Below are positions 45,228 through 54,296 of a stretch of 64,000 nucleotides of DNA, in pieces (positions within the stretch are counted from its first letter, which is position 1; every line of letters starts with the position of its first letter). The translations under genes were made by a program, and so were the position numbers. Location: NCBI GenBank assembly GCA_002781745.1, contig PFFW01000102.1, forward strand, positions 26,524-90,523. The letters run 5' to 3'. A model generated the notes under the pieces. It did not search any database. It saw only the letters and a program-made list of their open reading frames with translations, and was not told the origin of the DNA. Origin of the DNA: Rhodospirillales bacterium CG15_BIG_FIL_POST_REV_8_21_14_020_66_15 (GTDB lineage: Bacteria > Pseudomonadota > Alphaproteobacteria > Rhodospirillales > Casp-alpha2).

Positions 45228-46042
45228 CGGGCGGACTGCAGACGCGGCGCATCTTCACACGCAGGAAACGCAACCCCCTCGCCCATCCTCTGGTGATGAT
45301 CCTGGCGGTGCTCGGCGCCGCCTGCGCGGTCTACCTGGGCCTGAGCCTGCTCAGCCCGCCGGCGCTGGCGCAGTCGATCACCCTGAACCTGGGCGAGGAA
45401 GGCGGCGACACCACGGCGCGCATCATCCAGATGCTGCTGCTGATCACGGTCCTCAGCGTGGCGCCCTCGATCCTCATCATGGTCACTTCGTTCGTGCGCA
45501 TCGTCGTGGTGCTGTCGTTCCTGCGCACGGCCATGGGCACCCAGCAGACGCCGCCCAACCAGGTGCTGATCGGGCTCGCCCTGTTCCTGACCCTGTTCAT
45601 CATGCAGCCGACCTTCCAGAAGGCCTGGGAGACGGGTATCAACCCCGTTATCCAGGGCAACATGGACGAACTTCAGGGCTTCAACCGGGCCGTCGTGCCG
45701 TTCCGCGACTTCATGATGGGCCACGTTCGTGAACGCGACCTTTTGCTGTTCACACAGATCGCGCGCATCCCCGACGAAGAGGCGCGCCGGGACATGCCCA
45801 TGCGGGTGCTGATCCCGGCCTACATGATTTCCGAACTGAAGCGCGCCTTCGAGATCGGTTTCCTGCTGTTCGTGCCGTTCCTGATCATCGACATGGTCGT
45901 CGCGTCGATCCTCATGTCCATGGGCATGATGATGCTGCCGCCGGTCATCATCGCGCTGCCGTTCAAGATCATCTTCTTCGTGCTGGTGGACGGCTGGTAC
46001 ATGACCGTCGGCTCGCTGGTGAAAAGCTTCGGCGCCGGATAG
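45224..46042 (+). CDS. fliP: Flagellar export gate protein FliP
   Basis: The product has 272 residues. The N-terminal hydrophobic segment ending SPPALAQS looks like a cleavable signal peptide, as known for FliP. Four further membrane segments include VTSFVRIVVVLSFLRTAMGTQQTPPNQVLIGLALFLT, the FliP signature, and PAYMISELKRAFEIGFLLFVPFLIIDMVVAS. FliP pentamers form the core of the export gate with FliQ/FliR, whose genes lie in the divergent operon. Confidence 0.96.
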   Translation: MTGGLQTRRIFTRRKRNPLAHPLVMILAVLGAACAVYLGLSLLSPPALAQSITLNLGEEGGDTTARIIQMLLLITVLSVAPSILIMVTSFVRIVVVLSFLRTAMGTQQTPPNQVLIGLALFLTLFIMQPTFQKAWETGINPVIQGNMDELQGFNRAVVPFRDFMMGHVRERDLLLFTQIARIPDEEARRDMPMRVLIPAYMISELKRAFEIGFLLFVPFLIIDMVVASILMSMGMMMLPPVIIALPFKIIFFVLVDGWYMTVGSLVKSFGAG

Positions 46043-46055
46043 CGCCCGCCCCGCC

Positions 46056-46808
46056 CTACCCCGCCCGCCTGAGATCCGTGGGATTGACGCCGAACTGGCG
46101 GTGAAAGGCCCGCGCCAGGGCCTCGGAACTGGCATAGCCGTAACGCCGGGCGACCGCCTGCACGCGTGCGCCGCGGTCCATGTCCTGGCGCGCCAGGGTC
46201 ATGCGCCAGCGCCTGAGATAACTTTGCGGCGTCTCGCCCACGGTGGCGCGGAATGCGTCGGCGAACCGCGACAACGACATCCCGGCGACGGACGCCAGAT
46301 CGGCATTAGACCATCCACGGCCCGGATTTTCGTGCATGGCGGAAATGGCGCGCGACAGGCGCGGATCGGCCAGGCCTGCCAGGACACCGGGCTCCGCCGC
46401 ACCCCGTTCGATCTGCTGGCGCATGAGGCGGATCACCAGGACCTCGGCAAGACGCTCCAGCACGTTGTCGGATCCGCAACGCCGTCCGCCCGCCTCGGCC
46501 AGGAACAGGTCCAGAAGCGCCCGCGTATCGGCGTCATGGACCGGCAGGGAGACGACGGCCGGCAAGGCCGCCATCAGGGGATTGGCGGCCCCGCCCCAAT
46601 CGATCCGGCAGGCGGCCATGGGCGTTTCGCCGGCGGCGGCGGCGGGCACGCCCCCGTTCGTGCGGATTTCCACGCGCACGGGCGCGCCGGAGACGGGATC
46701 GCCGAACACCGCCAGGTTCCCCTGCCCCAGGTCCACGCGGGCGACGCGCAGGTCGAAACGGGTGATCAGGGCGGACAAGCGGTCGCAACGGGCAGCCGTG
46801 TGGAACAT
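46056..46808 (-). CDS. AraC-family transcriptional regulator with cupin-like N-domain
   Basis: The product has about 250 residues. I prefer the ATG at 46808 (MFHTAARCDRLS); a TTG at 46826, right after an in-frame stop, is possible. The N-terminal half is a cupin-like ligand domain. The C-terminus carries two HTHs: NPGRGWSNADLASVAGMSLSRFADAFRATVGETPQSYLRRWRM and the following AVARRYGYASSEALARAFHRQFGVNPTDLRR. It is divergent from the peroxiredoxin-like gene (46942), which it may regulate. The family often controls small redox or drug-related operons. Confidence 0.88.
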   Translation of the reverse strand: MFHTAARCDRLSALITRFDLRVARVDLGQGNLAVFGDPVSGAPVRVEIRTNGGVPAAAAGETPMAACRIDWGGAANPLMAALPAVVSLPVHDADTRALLDLFLAEAGGRRCGSDNVLERLAEVLVIRLMRQQIERGAAEPGVLAGLADPRLSRAISAMHENPGRGWSNADLASVAGMSLSRFADAFRATVGETPQSYLRRWRMTLARQDMDRGARVQAVARRYGYASSEALARAFHRQFGVNPTDLRRAG

Positions 46809-46941
46809 TTCAGTAGTTTCAATCAATTAATTAGGAATTTTCAGATTATACCGCCTGATAGGGTGGACGCCATCGGAAATCGGCCGGCCGGACCCATTTC
46901 TCGCATTCAAAGACGCCCACCCAGAAAAAGGACACCGAACC

Positions 46942-47478
46942 ATGCTCATCCCGCGCCAGAAAACCCCCGACCTGACCGTCGATTTGGTCGGCGGCGGCAC
47001 CTTCGATCTCTCCTCTGAAACGTCGGAGCGGGGCACGGTGATCTGCTTCTACCGCGGCCTGCACTGCCCCATCTGCGCCAACTACCTGACCGAACTTGAA
47101 AAGCAGGCGCCGGAGTTCGCCAAGCGCGGCGTCGGCACCATCGCCATCTCGTCCGACGGCGAGGAGCGGGCACAGGCCATGGCCGACAAGGTTTCCGCCT
47201 CGGCCCTGCGTTTCGGCTACGGCCTGAAGCTCGACAAGGCGCGGGAATGGGGGCTCTACATCTCCACCTCGCGGGGCAAGACGTCCATCGGCATCGAGGA
47301 GCCGGCCCTGTTCGCCGAGCCCGGCCTGTTCATGGTCGCGCCGGAACAGACGCTCTATTACGCCTCGGTCCAGACCATGCCGTTCGTGCGCCCGCACTTT
47401 TCCGAACTGGTGGCGGCGCTCGACTTCGCCATCGAAAAAAACTACCCGGCGCGCGGCGAGTACACGGGCGCCGTATGA
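46942..47478 (+). CDS. Peroxiredoxin-like (AhpC/TSA fold) protein
   Basis: This 178-residue protein has a thioredoxin-like fold with the motif FYRGLHCPICANYL (CPIC), then ELEKQAPEF and GTIAISSDGEERAQAMADK. Two Cys in CxxC form resemble thioredoxin-like redox proteins, while the flanking pattern is that of AhpC-like peroxidases. It is likely cytosolic, with no signal peptide. The divergent AraC regulator suggests inducible expression. The substrate is unproven. Confidence 0.86.
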   Translation: MLIPRQKTPDLTVDLVGGGTFDLSSETSERGTVICFYRGLHCPICANYLTELEKQAPEFAKRGVGTIAISSDGEERAQAMADKVSASALRFGYGLKLDKAREWGLYISTSRGKTSIGIEEPALFAEPGLFMVAPEQTLYYASVQTMPFVRPHFSELVAALDFAIEKNYPARGEYTGAV

Positions 47479-47516
47479 CGGCGCGCCAGATAGACAGCGT
47501 TCTGTAGGGAGAGGAG

Positions 47517-47549
47517 CGGCCCGGTTTCCGAGATGGAGCCGGGCCGTTT
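47517..47549. terminator. Hairpin between convergent genes (bidirectional terminator candidate)
   Basis: Perfect 8-bp arms CGGCCCGG (47517-47524) and CCGGGCCG (47539-47546) with a 14-base loop, followed by TTT on the plus strand. It sits between the stops of the peroxiredoxin-like gene and the large TPR gene. The loop is longer than usual. Confidence 0.5.
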
Positions 47550-47561
47550 CATCGCAGCGTC

Positions 47562-50500
47562 TCAGTTTATGGCGCTGAGCGGATCCTTCTCCAGCCGCTC
47601 GCGGTACGCGGTCAGGAAAGTCTTGAAATTCTGTGCCACGGCGACCCGTTCGTCGACGCTCGCGGGCGCGATCAGGCCGAGCGCCGGACGCGCCGCGATC
47701 AAGTCAAACGCCTTCGCCATCTCCGTATTGGCCATGGCTTGGCCGAAGCTGGCGCGGATGCGGGCCAGGCCCCGCTCGTTACCACTCAGCGTCATCGCCG
47801 TCGCCAAGTTCAGCATGTAGCGGGCCTGCTTGCGGTCCAGCGCCTCGCCCCGGCGGGCGCCGCTTGCCGTTACGACGCGCTGCAGCGACTGCGCCGCGTC
47901 GTTCCAGTTGCCCATGGTCCAATAGATTTCCGAGCGCAACAACTCGCCGTCGAGGGATTGATCCGGCTCCAGCAGGGCCAGCCCGTCGGCGAAGCGTTTT
48001 TGGCCCATCAGCGCCTGGACCAGCAGGTGGTTGCGTTGCTGCGTCAGGTCCGGGGTCAGGCCGCCCGAGGCGGTCGCGCGGATGACCCGCTCGGCATCCC
48101 CATACTTACGGGCAAGCAGGTGGATCAATGCCAGGCGGGCGCCGACCCGGGCGCGCTCCGCCCCCTGCAGACGGAACTTGATCTGGCCTTCCAGCAAGGC
48201 CGCCGCGCGGTCCAGCAGGTCGACCCCGACAAGGCGGTCGGCCAATTTCTGAATCATGGTGTCGCCGCGTGACCCCGCGGGCGTCAGTTCCTTGAACTCC
48301 TCGTAGATGGCGATCGCCGTGACGGGCTGCAAAGCGTCGGCCTTGTCCTCCAGGTACAGCCCGTTGAAGGTATCCGACATCTGCTTGGTGACCGCCTTGG
48401 CGTCGGGATGGTTGCGGAAATGGGTCGCTGCCTGACGCAAGGTCTGCAACGCCTCGCGGCACTTGTCCTGTTCCAGGTAAAGAGCGCCCAGGCGCCGCAA
48501 CAGGTCGAACTCCCGATCGTCGCCGCGCCAGGCGAAGCGTTGCTTCTCCAGTTCCTCCGTCGCCTCGCGCTTGGTCATGCGGTCGAGACGCAGAAGCAGT
48601 TCGGCCCGCGTTCGCGCGGCGCGGAACCGGGCCAGGCGGTCGGAGCTGTCCATGACCTCTTCCCACAACGACACCGCCCCGTCGAAATCGCCTTCCAGCT
48701 CGGCCAAGCGGCCCTGCACGAACTTGACCCGCGCCGCCTGCCGGGGATCGGGGTTGTCGGCAAGGAGGGTGGAGATGATGGTTTCCGCCGTGCGCACGTC
48801 GCCGATTTCGACCACGGCCTCGGCGACGATGGTCAACAGCCTGTAGCGCAACGCCCGCGGATAAGGTCGGGCGAGCGAGCCGGAGCGCCGCAACTCGATG
48901 GACGCCGCGTTCAAATCCCCGCGCCCGGCCTGGACGATGGCGCGCCAGAACTCGCCCTCGTCACTGCCGTTGAGGGTCTCCTGGTAAAGGTCCTTCTCCG
49001 CCTCCTCCATGCGCCCCATGAGGAACTGGGCGCCGCCGTGCAGCAGCCGCCATTCGCGGTCCTGGGCCAGGGACGGCTGGACCTGCAGGGCGCGCGCCAG
49101 TACGCCCAGCGCCTCGGCGGCGTAGGCGTTGGCGAAATAGAAGCGGGCCAGGTTCATGCGCGCTTCCTGCTGTCCGGCCTTCGGCGCCACGGCCAGGGCC
49201 TGTTCCAGGATCGCCCGGGTTTGCAGGATCGCCGCGTCGTTGGGAGTGTCCCATTTCTCGAGGTCGAGGATGCGCACCAGCGGCCGCATGGCCGCCATGC
49301 GGGCACTCGCCGCCAGTTCCTGGGACACGGGTGAGAACTTGAGGGGGAAGGTCGGCGCCGCGCTTGCGATTTCGACGCCCTGGCGCAACGAGCGCACGCG
49401 CACGTCGTCGATGCGCGGCGTCACCACCACGCCCTGGATGGAGGGCAGGATCTCGAACTGCGGATAGGTGTAGGTTCCGGCGACGCCGTGGCCCAGCGGA
49501 ATGCCCGGCACCACCAGGATATTGTCGCCGACCACGGGGTCGGTCAGGGGGATCACCTTGCCCGGTTCCGGCAGCGGCATGAAGATGCGGGCACCAATCG
49601 GCGAGTCGATCTGGGCCTGGACTTCGAGCGGGATCTTGGGCGTCACATCCTGTTTCCGGAAATCGACCAGCCAGGCCAGCCCGGCCCGCCGCATCGACGG
49701 ATTGACGTCCTTAGGCGTGGTCATGCGCAGCACCGTAGCCTGGGGAATATAGACCTGCTGCAGGGTCGTGATGACCTCGCCCCCGGCTTCCTGCAGGGCC
49801 GGTACGTTTACGTTGGTGCGCTTGTCGAACACCAGCCACAGGAAGCCGTTGCGCCGGAAGGCGGCTGCGGCGACCGGCTCGGCCCAATCGAAGCGCAAGG
49901 TGACCGCGCCTTCGTCGCCCTTGGCCACCGAAAGCTGCGCGCCCGGCGCAGGTCCCGGCGCGGGAGCCTGGGCGGCACCGCCACCGGTGGCCTGGCCGGT
50001 CGCCTGGGCCGTCGCGGTGCCCGGTTTCCGGCCGGTCGGCGCGGACGTTGCCGCCGGCGCCGCCTGCTGAGCGGGCGGAGTCAGGCGCAGCGGCTGGCCG
50101 CCGCCGGATGCCGACGCCGGCTTGGCCGCCTGGCCGACGGGTTGTCCCTTGGGAAGCTGCTGGACCGCACGGGTCGCCGTGCCCGAGGCGGCGGGCGCTG
50201 TCTTGGCCGCCGTCTGCGTCTGAGCCTGCGGTTTCGCCGCCGGCGGCTTCGGCAAGGCCGTCGCGGCGACGGGGGCCTTTACCGGCGCCGTGGCGACCGG
50301 CGGCAGGGGTTGCTTCGCCGGCGCCGGGGATTTCGTTTCCGCCGATTGGGGGGCGGCATTCGCGGCCGGAGCCGCTGCGCTGCCGGGCGCGCTCACGCTG
50401 GCCGGAAGAGCCGCCGGGTCCTGCCAGGGCTGGGGCTCGCTGATGTCGAGGGCGACCTTGGTTCCGGCGTAGAAGTCGCGCACGGTGGAGCGCGGCGGCA

Positions 50501-50819
50501 CGGCGATCACCGCGACGGTGCGGCCGCCGGCCGTGGCCGAGCGGATGCCGCCCACGAACAGGGGTGGGTTGCGGTTGATGTCGGCGTCGTCGAACCGCGC
50601 AGCCGCCTCGAAAGTGACGGTCACCAGCCCGCCGTTCTTGGCAATCTTGTAAGGGACCTTGGCCCGCCAATCGAACACGAGGCGGGTGAAGGTCGCATGG
50701 GCGCCGGCGCGCACGTTGACCTGCGCCGCGTCCTGGGCTCGTACGGCGGAGGCGGACGCGAGCCACAGGCCGGCCACCGTGGCCAAGACGGCGGCGATGT
50801 TGATGGCGCGGGCGATCAT
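47562..50819 (-). CDS. Large exported TPR protein with Pro/Ala-rich linker, in the motor operon
   Basis: The product has 1085 residues. A signal peptide (IAAVLATVAGLWLASASAVRA) is followed by a beta-rich AMIN-like region (RAGAHATFTRLVFDWRA), a 170-residue Pro/Ala/Gln-rich linker (about residues 130-300), a second beta region repeating a similar strand (VTLRFDWAEPVAAAAFRR), and from about residue 550 a long helical TPR-like array to the end. It is therefore periplasmic and built as a scaffold. It overlaps motB by 4 bp, which places it in the stator operon. The role is unknown; cell-wall or stator anchoring is inference. Confidence 0.78.
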   Translation of the reverse strand: MIARAINIAAVLATVAGLWLASASAVRAQDAAQVNVRAGAHATFTRLVFDWRAKVPYKIAKNGGLVTVTFEAAARFDDADINRNPPLFVGGIRSATAGGRTVAVIAVPPRSTVRDFYAGTKVALDISEPQPWQDPAALPASVSAPGSAAAPAANAAPQSAETKSPAPAKQPLPPVATAPVKAPVAATALPKPPAAKPQAQTQTAAKTAPAASGTATRAVQQLPKGQPVGQAAKPASASGGGQPLRLTPPAQQAAPAATSAPTGRKPGTATAQATGQATGGGAAQAPAPGPAPGAQLSVAKGDEGAVTLRFDWAEPVAAAAFRRNGFLWLVFDKRTNVNVPALQEAGGEVITTLQQVYIPQATVLRMTTPKDVNPSMRRAGLAWLVDFRKQDVTPKIPLEVQAQIDSPIGARIFMPLPEPGKVIPLTDPVVGDNILVVPGIPLGHGVAGTYTYPQFEILPSIQGVVVTPRIDDVRVRSLRQGVEIASAAPTFPLKFSPVSQELAASARMAAMRPLVRILDLEKWDTPNDAAILQTRAILEQALAVAPKAGQQEARMNLARFYFANAYAAEALGVLARALQVQPSLAQDREWRLLHGGAQFLMGRMEEAEKDLYQETLNGSDEGEFWRAIVQAGRGDLNAASIELRRSGSLARPYPRALRYRLLTIVAEAVVEIGDVRTAETIISTLLADNPDPRQAARVKFVQGRLAELEGDFDGAVSLWEEVMDSSDRLARFRAARTRAELLLRLDRMTKREATEELEKQRFAWRGDDREFDLLRRLGALYLEQDKCREALQTLRQAATHFRNHPDAKAVTKQMSDTFNGLYLEDKADALQPVTAIAIYEEFKELTPAGSRGDTMIQKLADRLVGVDLLDRAAALLEGQIKFRLQGAERARVGARLALIHLLARKYGDAERVIRATASGGLTPDLTQQRNHLLVQALMGQKRFADGLALLEPDQSLDGELLRSEIYWTMGNWNDAAQSLQRVVTASGARRGEALDRKQARYMLNLATAMTLSGNERGLARIRASFGQAMANTEMAKAFDLIAARPALGLIAPASVDERVAVAQNFKTFLTAYRERLEKDPLSAIN

Positions 50820-51538
50820 TGCAGGCCCCCGGCGGTCGGGAACACCACGATGTCGACGCGCCGCCCCATGAGGCGGCGCTGTGTGGCCGGCATGGGCGGC
50901 AACTGGTCGTAGCGGCTGTCCGAATAGCCGAAGGCGACGATGGGCTCGCTGTAGCCGGCGGCGCGAAGCTGGTTGGCCACGGCGGCGGCGCGCGCCGTCG
51001 ACAGCTCCCAGTTCGACGCATAGTCGCCGCCGACCACGGGCGACGGATCCGAATGGCCATTGACGCCCAGCTGGTTGGCGATGGTGGCGAGCGCGCCGCC
51101 GAGGCGGAACAAGGCTTCGCGCGCGCGATCCGTCATGACCGCGCGTCCCGCTTCGAACAACAAATCCCCAGGCAAGGCCAGGACCAATCTGTCCTCCAAC
51201 CGCATGAACTGCGTCTGTTTAAGCAGTTCATCGCCTTCAATCTTTTCCCGTAGCACGGATGTTAGATAATCCAGGTTAATGGCGCGTTTACGGAACACGG
51301 TGGCGATGTTGTGGGTGGCCGTCGACGAGATGGGCGTCTTGACCTGTTCCGGGGCCAGGCTCTGCGACAGTGAGTCGATGACGTTCTCCCAGCGGTCCAG
51401 CTTCACGTTGGACATGGAGAACAGCATGACGAAGAAGGTCAGCATCAGGGACACCAGGTCCGTGAACGTCAACAGCCACATCTGCGACGCCTTGTGGTCG
51501 CGCTCAAGTTCCCGTTCGCTGCGTCTCGGCAACTGCAT
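50816..51538 (-). CDS. motB: MotB-family flagellar stator protein
   Basis: The product has 240 residues. The single transmembrane helix MWLLTFTDLVSLMLTFFVMLFSMS contains Asp27, which matches the proton-binding Asp of MotB. The C-terminal OmpA-like domain has VNGHSDPSP and NWELSTARAAAVANQLRAAGY, the peptidoglycan-binding pattern. MotB with MotA forms the torque-generating proton channel. No motA is in the window. It starts 9 bp after the MotB-like gene stops and overlaps the TPR gene by 4 bp. Confidence 0.9.
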   Translation of the reverse strand: MQLPRRSERELERDHKASQMWLLTFTDLVSLMLTFFVMLFSMSNVKLDRWENVIDSLSQSLAPEQVKTPISSTATHNIATVFRKRAINLDYLTSVLREKIEGDELLKQTQFMRLEDRLVLALPGDLLFEAGRAVMTDRAREALFRLGGALATIANQLGVNGHSDPSPVVGGDYASNWELSTARAAAVANQLRAAGYSEPIVAFGYSDSRYDQLPPMPATQRRLMGRRVDIVVFPTAGGLQ

Positions 51539-51547
51539 GGCCGCCCC

Positions 51548-52237
51548 CTATCCGTCGGCGCCGTGGAGGCGCAGGCGGGTTTCCTCCTCGCGCCGGAGGT
51601 AGAACCACATGGTGACGTCGTCGGGATCGCCCGGCTCGATGCCGATGGCGATCGAGTCCGGCGGCAGGCCGCGTTCCGACATCTCGCGGGCGAAGGCCCC
51701 GGCGCGCGCCAGTTCCAGGGTCTGCGACTGCGGCAGGCCGCCGTCGTCGCGCACGCGCGAGCCGATGACGAATTCCAGGTCGAACCGCAGCCCCGGCGGG
51801 CGGCCGCTGGCGGCGGCGACGATACGGTCGAGCAGTTCGAACTGACTCGGCTGGATGCGCGCCTGCCCCTCGGCGAACAGGGTGCTGGCCGGGACCTGCA
51901 CCTGCATCAGGCGGCCGGGATGGACCACCTTGAGCTTCGCCACCTGGAGGGCCGCGGCGAAGATGTCGGTGACCGTTTCCTGGTACTGCTGACCGGCGAT
52001 CAGGTCGCCCTCCTTGGACTTGAAACGCGTCGGGTCCGTCGACGGCGGCACGATCGACGTGAAGGTCGAGGTCAGGCTGTCCATCACCGACTTGGTCTTG
52101 ACCTCCTCCAGAGTGGAAATGGTCACCAACAGGATGAAGAACGCCAGAACCAGAAGGAACAGCGACAGGAACAGCGCGGACGTATTCGGTCCGCGTCCGG
52201 GTTCAGCAATCGGCGGCAGGAAGCGAGGTTCGGCCAT
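51548..52237 (-). CDS. MotB/OmpA-like membrane protein lacking the channel Asp
   Basis: The product has 229 residues with one N-terminal transmembrane segment, SALFLSLFLLVLAFFILLVTIS, topologically like MotB but with no Asp or other charged residue. The periplasmic domain looks OmpA-like (STLFAEGQARIQPSQFELLDRI, then LARAGAFAREMSERGLPPDSIAIG), though the peptidoglycan-binding DxxG/R motif is degenerate. It is directly followed by true motB. It may assemble with MotB or act as a separate stator accessory (inference). The flanking genes are cheZ and motB. Confidence 0.75.
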   Translation of the reverse strand: MAEPRFLPPIAEPGRGPNTSALFLSLFLLVLAFFILLVTISTLEEVKTKSVMDSLTSTFTSIVPPSTDPTRFKSKEGDLIAGQQYQETVTDIFAAALQVAKLKVVHPGRLMQVQVPASTLFAEGQARIQPSQFELLDRIVAAASGRPPGLRFDLEFVIGSRVRDDGGLPQSQTLELARAGAFAREMSERGLPPDSIAIGIEPGDPDDVTMWFYLRREEETRLRLHGADG

Positions 52238-52293
52238 GCCCCGGATTCTAGCAGAAACCAGGTAAATACGGCCTTACCAAATCCGGGAAATCG

Positions 52294-52956
52294 TCAGTCG
52301 AAACTGTTCAGAAGGGCGTCGATATCGTCCTGCGACATGGCCTGTTCCTTCATCTGCGGGCCGTGCAGCAGTTCTTCATCCGTGGGCTTCTGGGCTTCCG
52401 GCGGTTCTTCGGTCTTGGGGTTGGCGACCTTGTACTTGGCGATCTCGTCGCCGAAGGCGGCCAGCAGCGCGTCGACCTTTTCCTCGATATGGTGCAGCGC
52501 GCCGACGACCTTGGTGATGCGCTGGCCGGTGATGTCCTGGAACCCGCAGGCTTCGTAAATCTTGGTCGTCGCGTCCATCAGCCGTTCGGCGTTCTTGCCC
52601 TTCAGCTTGGACATCACCTCCTCGATCTCACCGACAGCGTCCATGATCGAGTTGGTCGCCTCGGCCGTCGCCTCGACGATGGCGTCAAGCTCGTCGGCCG
52701 CCTTGGGCAGGAATTCGTCCTTCACCTCGTCGGGGCGCAGGGCGGCAATGTCGGATTTCGCCTCGGAAATGAAGCGCGACAGATTTTCCAGTTCGTCGTA
52801 GAGCTTTACGTCGACGGCCGACAGGTCGCCGTGCATGGTGGTGAGGATCGCCTCGACCACCTCCGCGATCTCGTCCACCTTGACCGTGCCGCCAGGCTCC
52901 TTCCCCAGTTCCTGAAGACGTGCGGCCAACTCGGGATCGACCGAGTCTGTCGCCAT
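52294..52956 (-). CDS. cheZ: Chemotaxis protein phosphatase CheZ
   Basis: The product has 220 residues from the second of two adjacent ATGs; GAGGAG is six bases from it and overlaps the end of cheY. The helical core has YEACGFQDITGQRITKVVGALHHIEEKVDALLAAFGDE, with the catalytic Gln in QDITGQR, and the tail LLHGPQMKEQAMSQDDIDALLNSFD resembles the CheY-binding C-terminal peptide. It dephosphorylates CheY-P to end the motor signal. The cheY gene directly upstream is the natural partner. A shorter CheZ-like protein is encoded at 23281-23811. Confidence 0.92.
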   Translation of the reverse strand: MATDSVDPELAARLQELGKEPGGTVKVDEIAEVVEAILTTMHGDLSAVDVKLYDELENLSRFISEAKSDIAALRPDEVKDEFLPKAADELDAIVEATAEATNSIMDAVGEIEEVMSKLKGKNAERLMDATTKIYEACGFQDITGQRITKVVGALHHIEEKVDALLAAFGDEIAKYKVANPKTEEPPEAQKPTDEELLHGPQMKEQAMSQDDIDALLNSFD

Positions 52957-52966
52957 CATGGTCTCC

Positions 52967-53353
52967 TCAGAACTCGCCGAGGACGCTGATCAGCTTGCCT
53001 TTGAGCGTTTCGGCGTTGAACGGTTTGACGATGTAGTTGGAAACGCCCGCTTCCTTGGCCGCGATCACGTTTTCCGATTTGCTTTCCGCCGTGATCATGA
53101 CGAACGGGATGTGCTTCAGCTTTTCGTCCGCGCGGACTTCGCGCAAAAGCTGAATGCCCGTCATGGGCTCCATGTTCCAGTCGGAAATGATCAAACCGAA
53201 TGACTTCGCCCGAAGCTTCTTGAGCGCTTCCGATCCGTCAGACGCTTCGTCAATGTTCTTGAAATTCAACTGACGCAATAGGTTGCGCAGAATCCTGAGC
53301 ATGGTCTGGTAGTCATCCACGATCAGGACGTTCATATTCAGGTCGACAGCCAT
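52967..53353 (-). CDS. CheY-type single-domain response regulator
   Basis: This 128-residue receiver domain has the acidic pair in VLIVDD (Asp13/14), the phospho-accepting Asp58 in IISDWNMEPMTG, a conserved Thr in MITAES, and Lys in YIVKPF. The start behind GGAGTAACAG gives MAVDLNMNVLIVDD. CheY-P binds the FliM N-terminus to change motor rotation. It precedes cheZ and lies in the motor gene cluster. Whether it is the main chemotaxis CheY or a paralogue is not decidable here. Confidence 0.93.
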   Translation of the reverse strand: MAVDLNMNVLIVDDYQTMLRILRNLLRQLNFKNIDEASDGSEALKKLRAKSFGLIISDWNMEPMTGIQLLREVRADEKLKHIPFVMITAESKSENVIAAKEAGVSNYIVKPFNAETLKGKLISVLGEF

Positions 53354-53387
53354 CTGTTACTCCGTGCTTTGCGCATGGGAATTTATG

Positions 53388-53393
53388 ATTATA
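53388..53393 (-). promoter_or_regulatory. -10-like element upstream of cheY
   Basis: TATAAT on the minus strand, 35 bp before the cheY start. No good -35 element is seen at 16-18 bp (TTGAAT lies 20 bp away), so this is a weak call. The motE-cheY gap of 127 bp would accommodate an internal promoter. Confidence 0.3.
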
Positions 53394-53480
53394 GCCCCAG
53401 TACCGGGCAGTTTATTCAAGGCACGGGGCAGGGCAAGCCTTTTTAAGGGGATAGGTCCATGGTCATAGTCCGGGAAACGC

Positions 53481-54209
53481 TTAGTTTCCCTGGTCCAGAC
53501 CTTCCCGCGGGAGGGACCTGAGGTCGCGCAAGTGGACGGTCACCTCGCGGGCCTTTTCCGGGTTCATCTTGGCCATGACGGGCGCCAGCTTGCGTTCCTT
53601 CATGCGCTGGGTGACTTCCAGCAGGGTATCCATCTCAAGATCCTCGAAAATCCGCGCCGCGTCCTTCGGCTTCATGTTCTCGTAGATCTTGACCAGGCTT
53701 TCCATCTTCTTTTCCTGCTGTTCGTCGAACACCTTGATCCGGCTGTCGATCTCGGTCTGCAGGTTCTTCAGTTCGGCGATCTTGCGGTCGATGCGCGCTT
53801 CGGCCGCGGCCAACATGCCTTGGCGGACCTGAAGCTCCTGCTCGCGCGCCTCGATCTCGCGCCGGCGGTCGGCCAGGCGCTGCAACAGGTCGATCTCCTG
53901 AGGCGTCAGCAGGGTCGGATCGTCGGTGAGCAGCTTCGACTGCGGAGCGTCGCCGGCGGGCGGCGTCGCGGCCGCGTCGGGATTCGCCGGGTCCGGCACG
54001 GCCGCCTGTTCCGCAGTGGGCGCGGCGGCGGGTAGTTGCCCCTGAGCCGGCGGCGGGGTTTCCGTCTGCGCCTCGGCCCCGGCGACCTGAATCGCGTTTT
54101 TCTTCATGCCGTCGACGCTGTTCCAGATGTCGCCGATCTTCACGGTCAGCAGCATCGACGCGACGAAGATCGTCACCGGAAGAAAGCGGAATTTGCTAAA
54201 GGGGTTCAT
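53481..54209 (-). CDS. motE: MotE-like stator chaperone (MgtE-N domain)
   Basis: This 242-residue protein has an N-terminal hydrophobic segment (FLPVTIFVASMLLTVKIGDIW), a Pro/Ala-rich linker, a long coiled coil (RRREIEAREQELQVRQ to FDEQQEKKMESLV) and a C-terminal MgtE-N-like domain: KIYENMKPKDAARIFEDLEMDTLLEVTQRMKERKLAPVMAKMNPEKAREVT. MotE in alphaproteobacteria is a periplasmic chaperone for MotC and stator function. Co-location with fliM and the DUF6468 gene supports the assignment. Confidence 0.87.
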   Translation of the reverse strand: MNPFSKFRFLPVTIFVASMLLTVKIGDIWNSVDGMKKNAIQVAGAEAQTETPPPAQGQLPAAAPTAEQAAVPDPANPDAAATPPAGDAPQSKLLTDDPTLLTPQEIDLLQRLADRRREIEAREQELQVRQGMLAAAEARIDRKIAELKNLQTEIDSRIKVFDEQQEKKMESLVKIYENMKPKDAARIFEDLEMDTLLEVTQRMKERKLAPVMAKMNPEKAREVTVHLRDLRSLPREGLDQGN

Positions 54210-54296
54210 TCAAGCGTCCGTCGGGTCCGTTTCCGCCCCATTCCCTGAGGGCCTATTGGCTGTCGAGGCGTCTCGTTCGGTTCATCTCGGCGGCCG

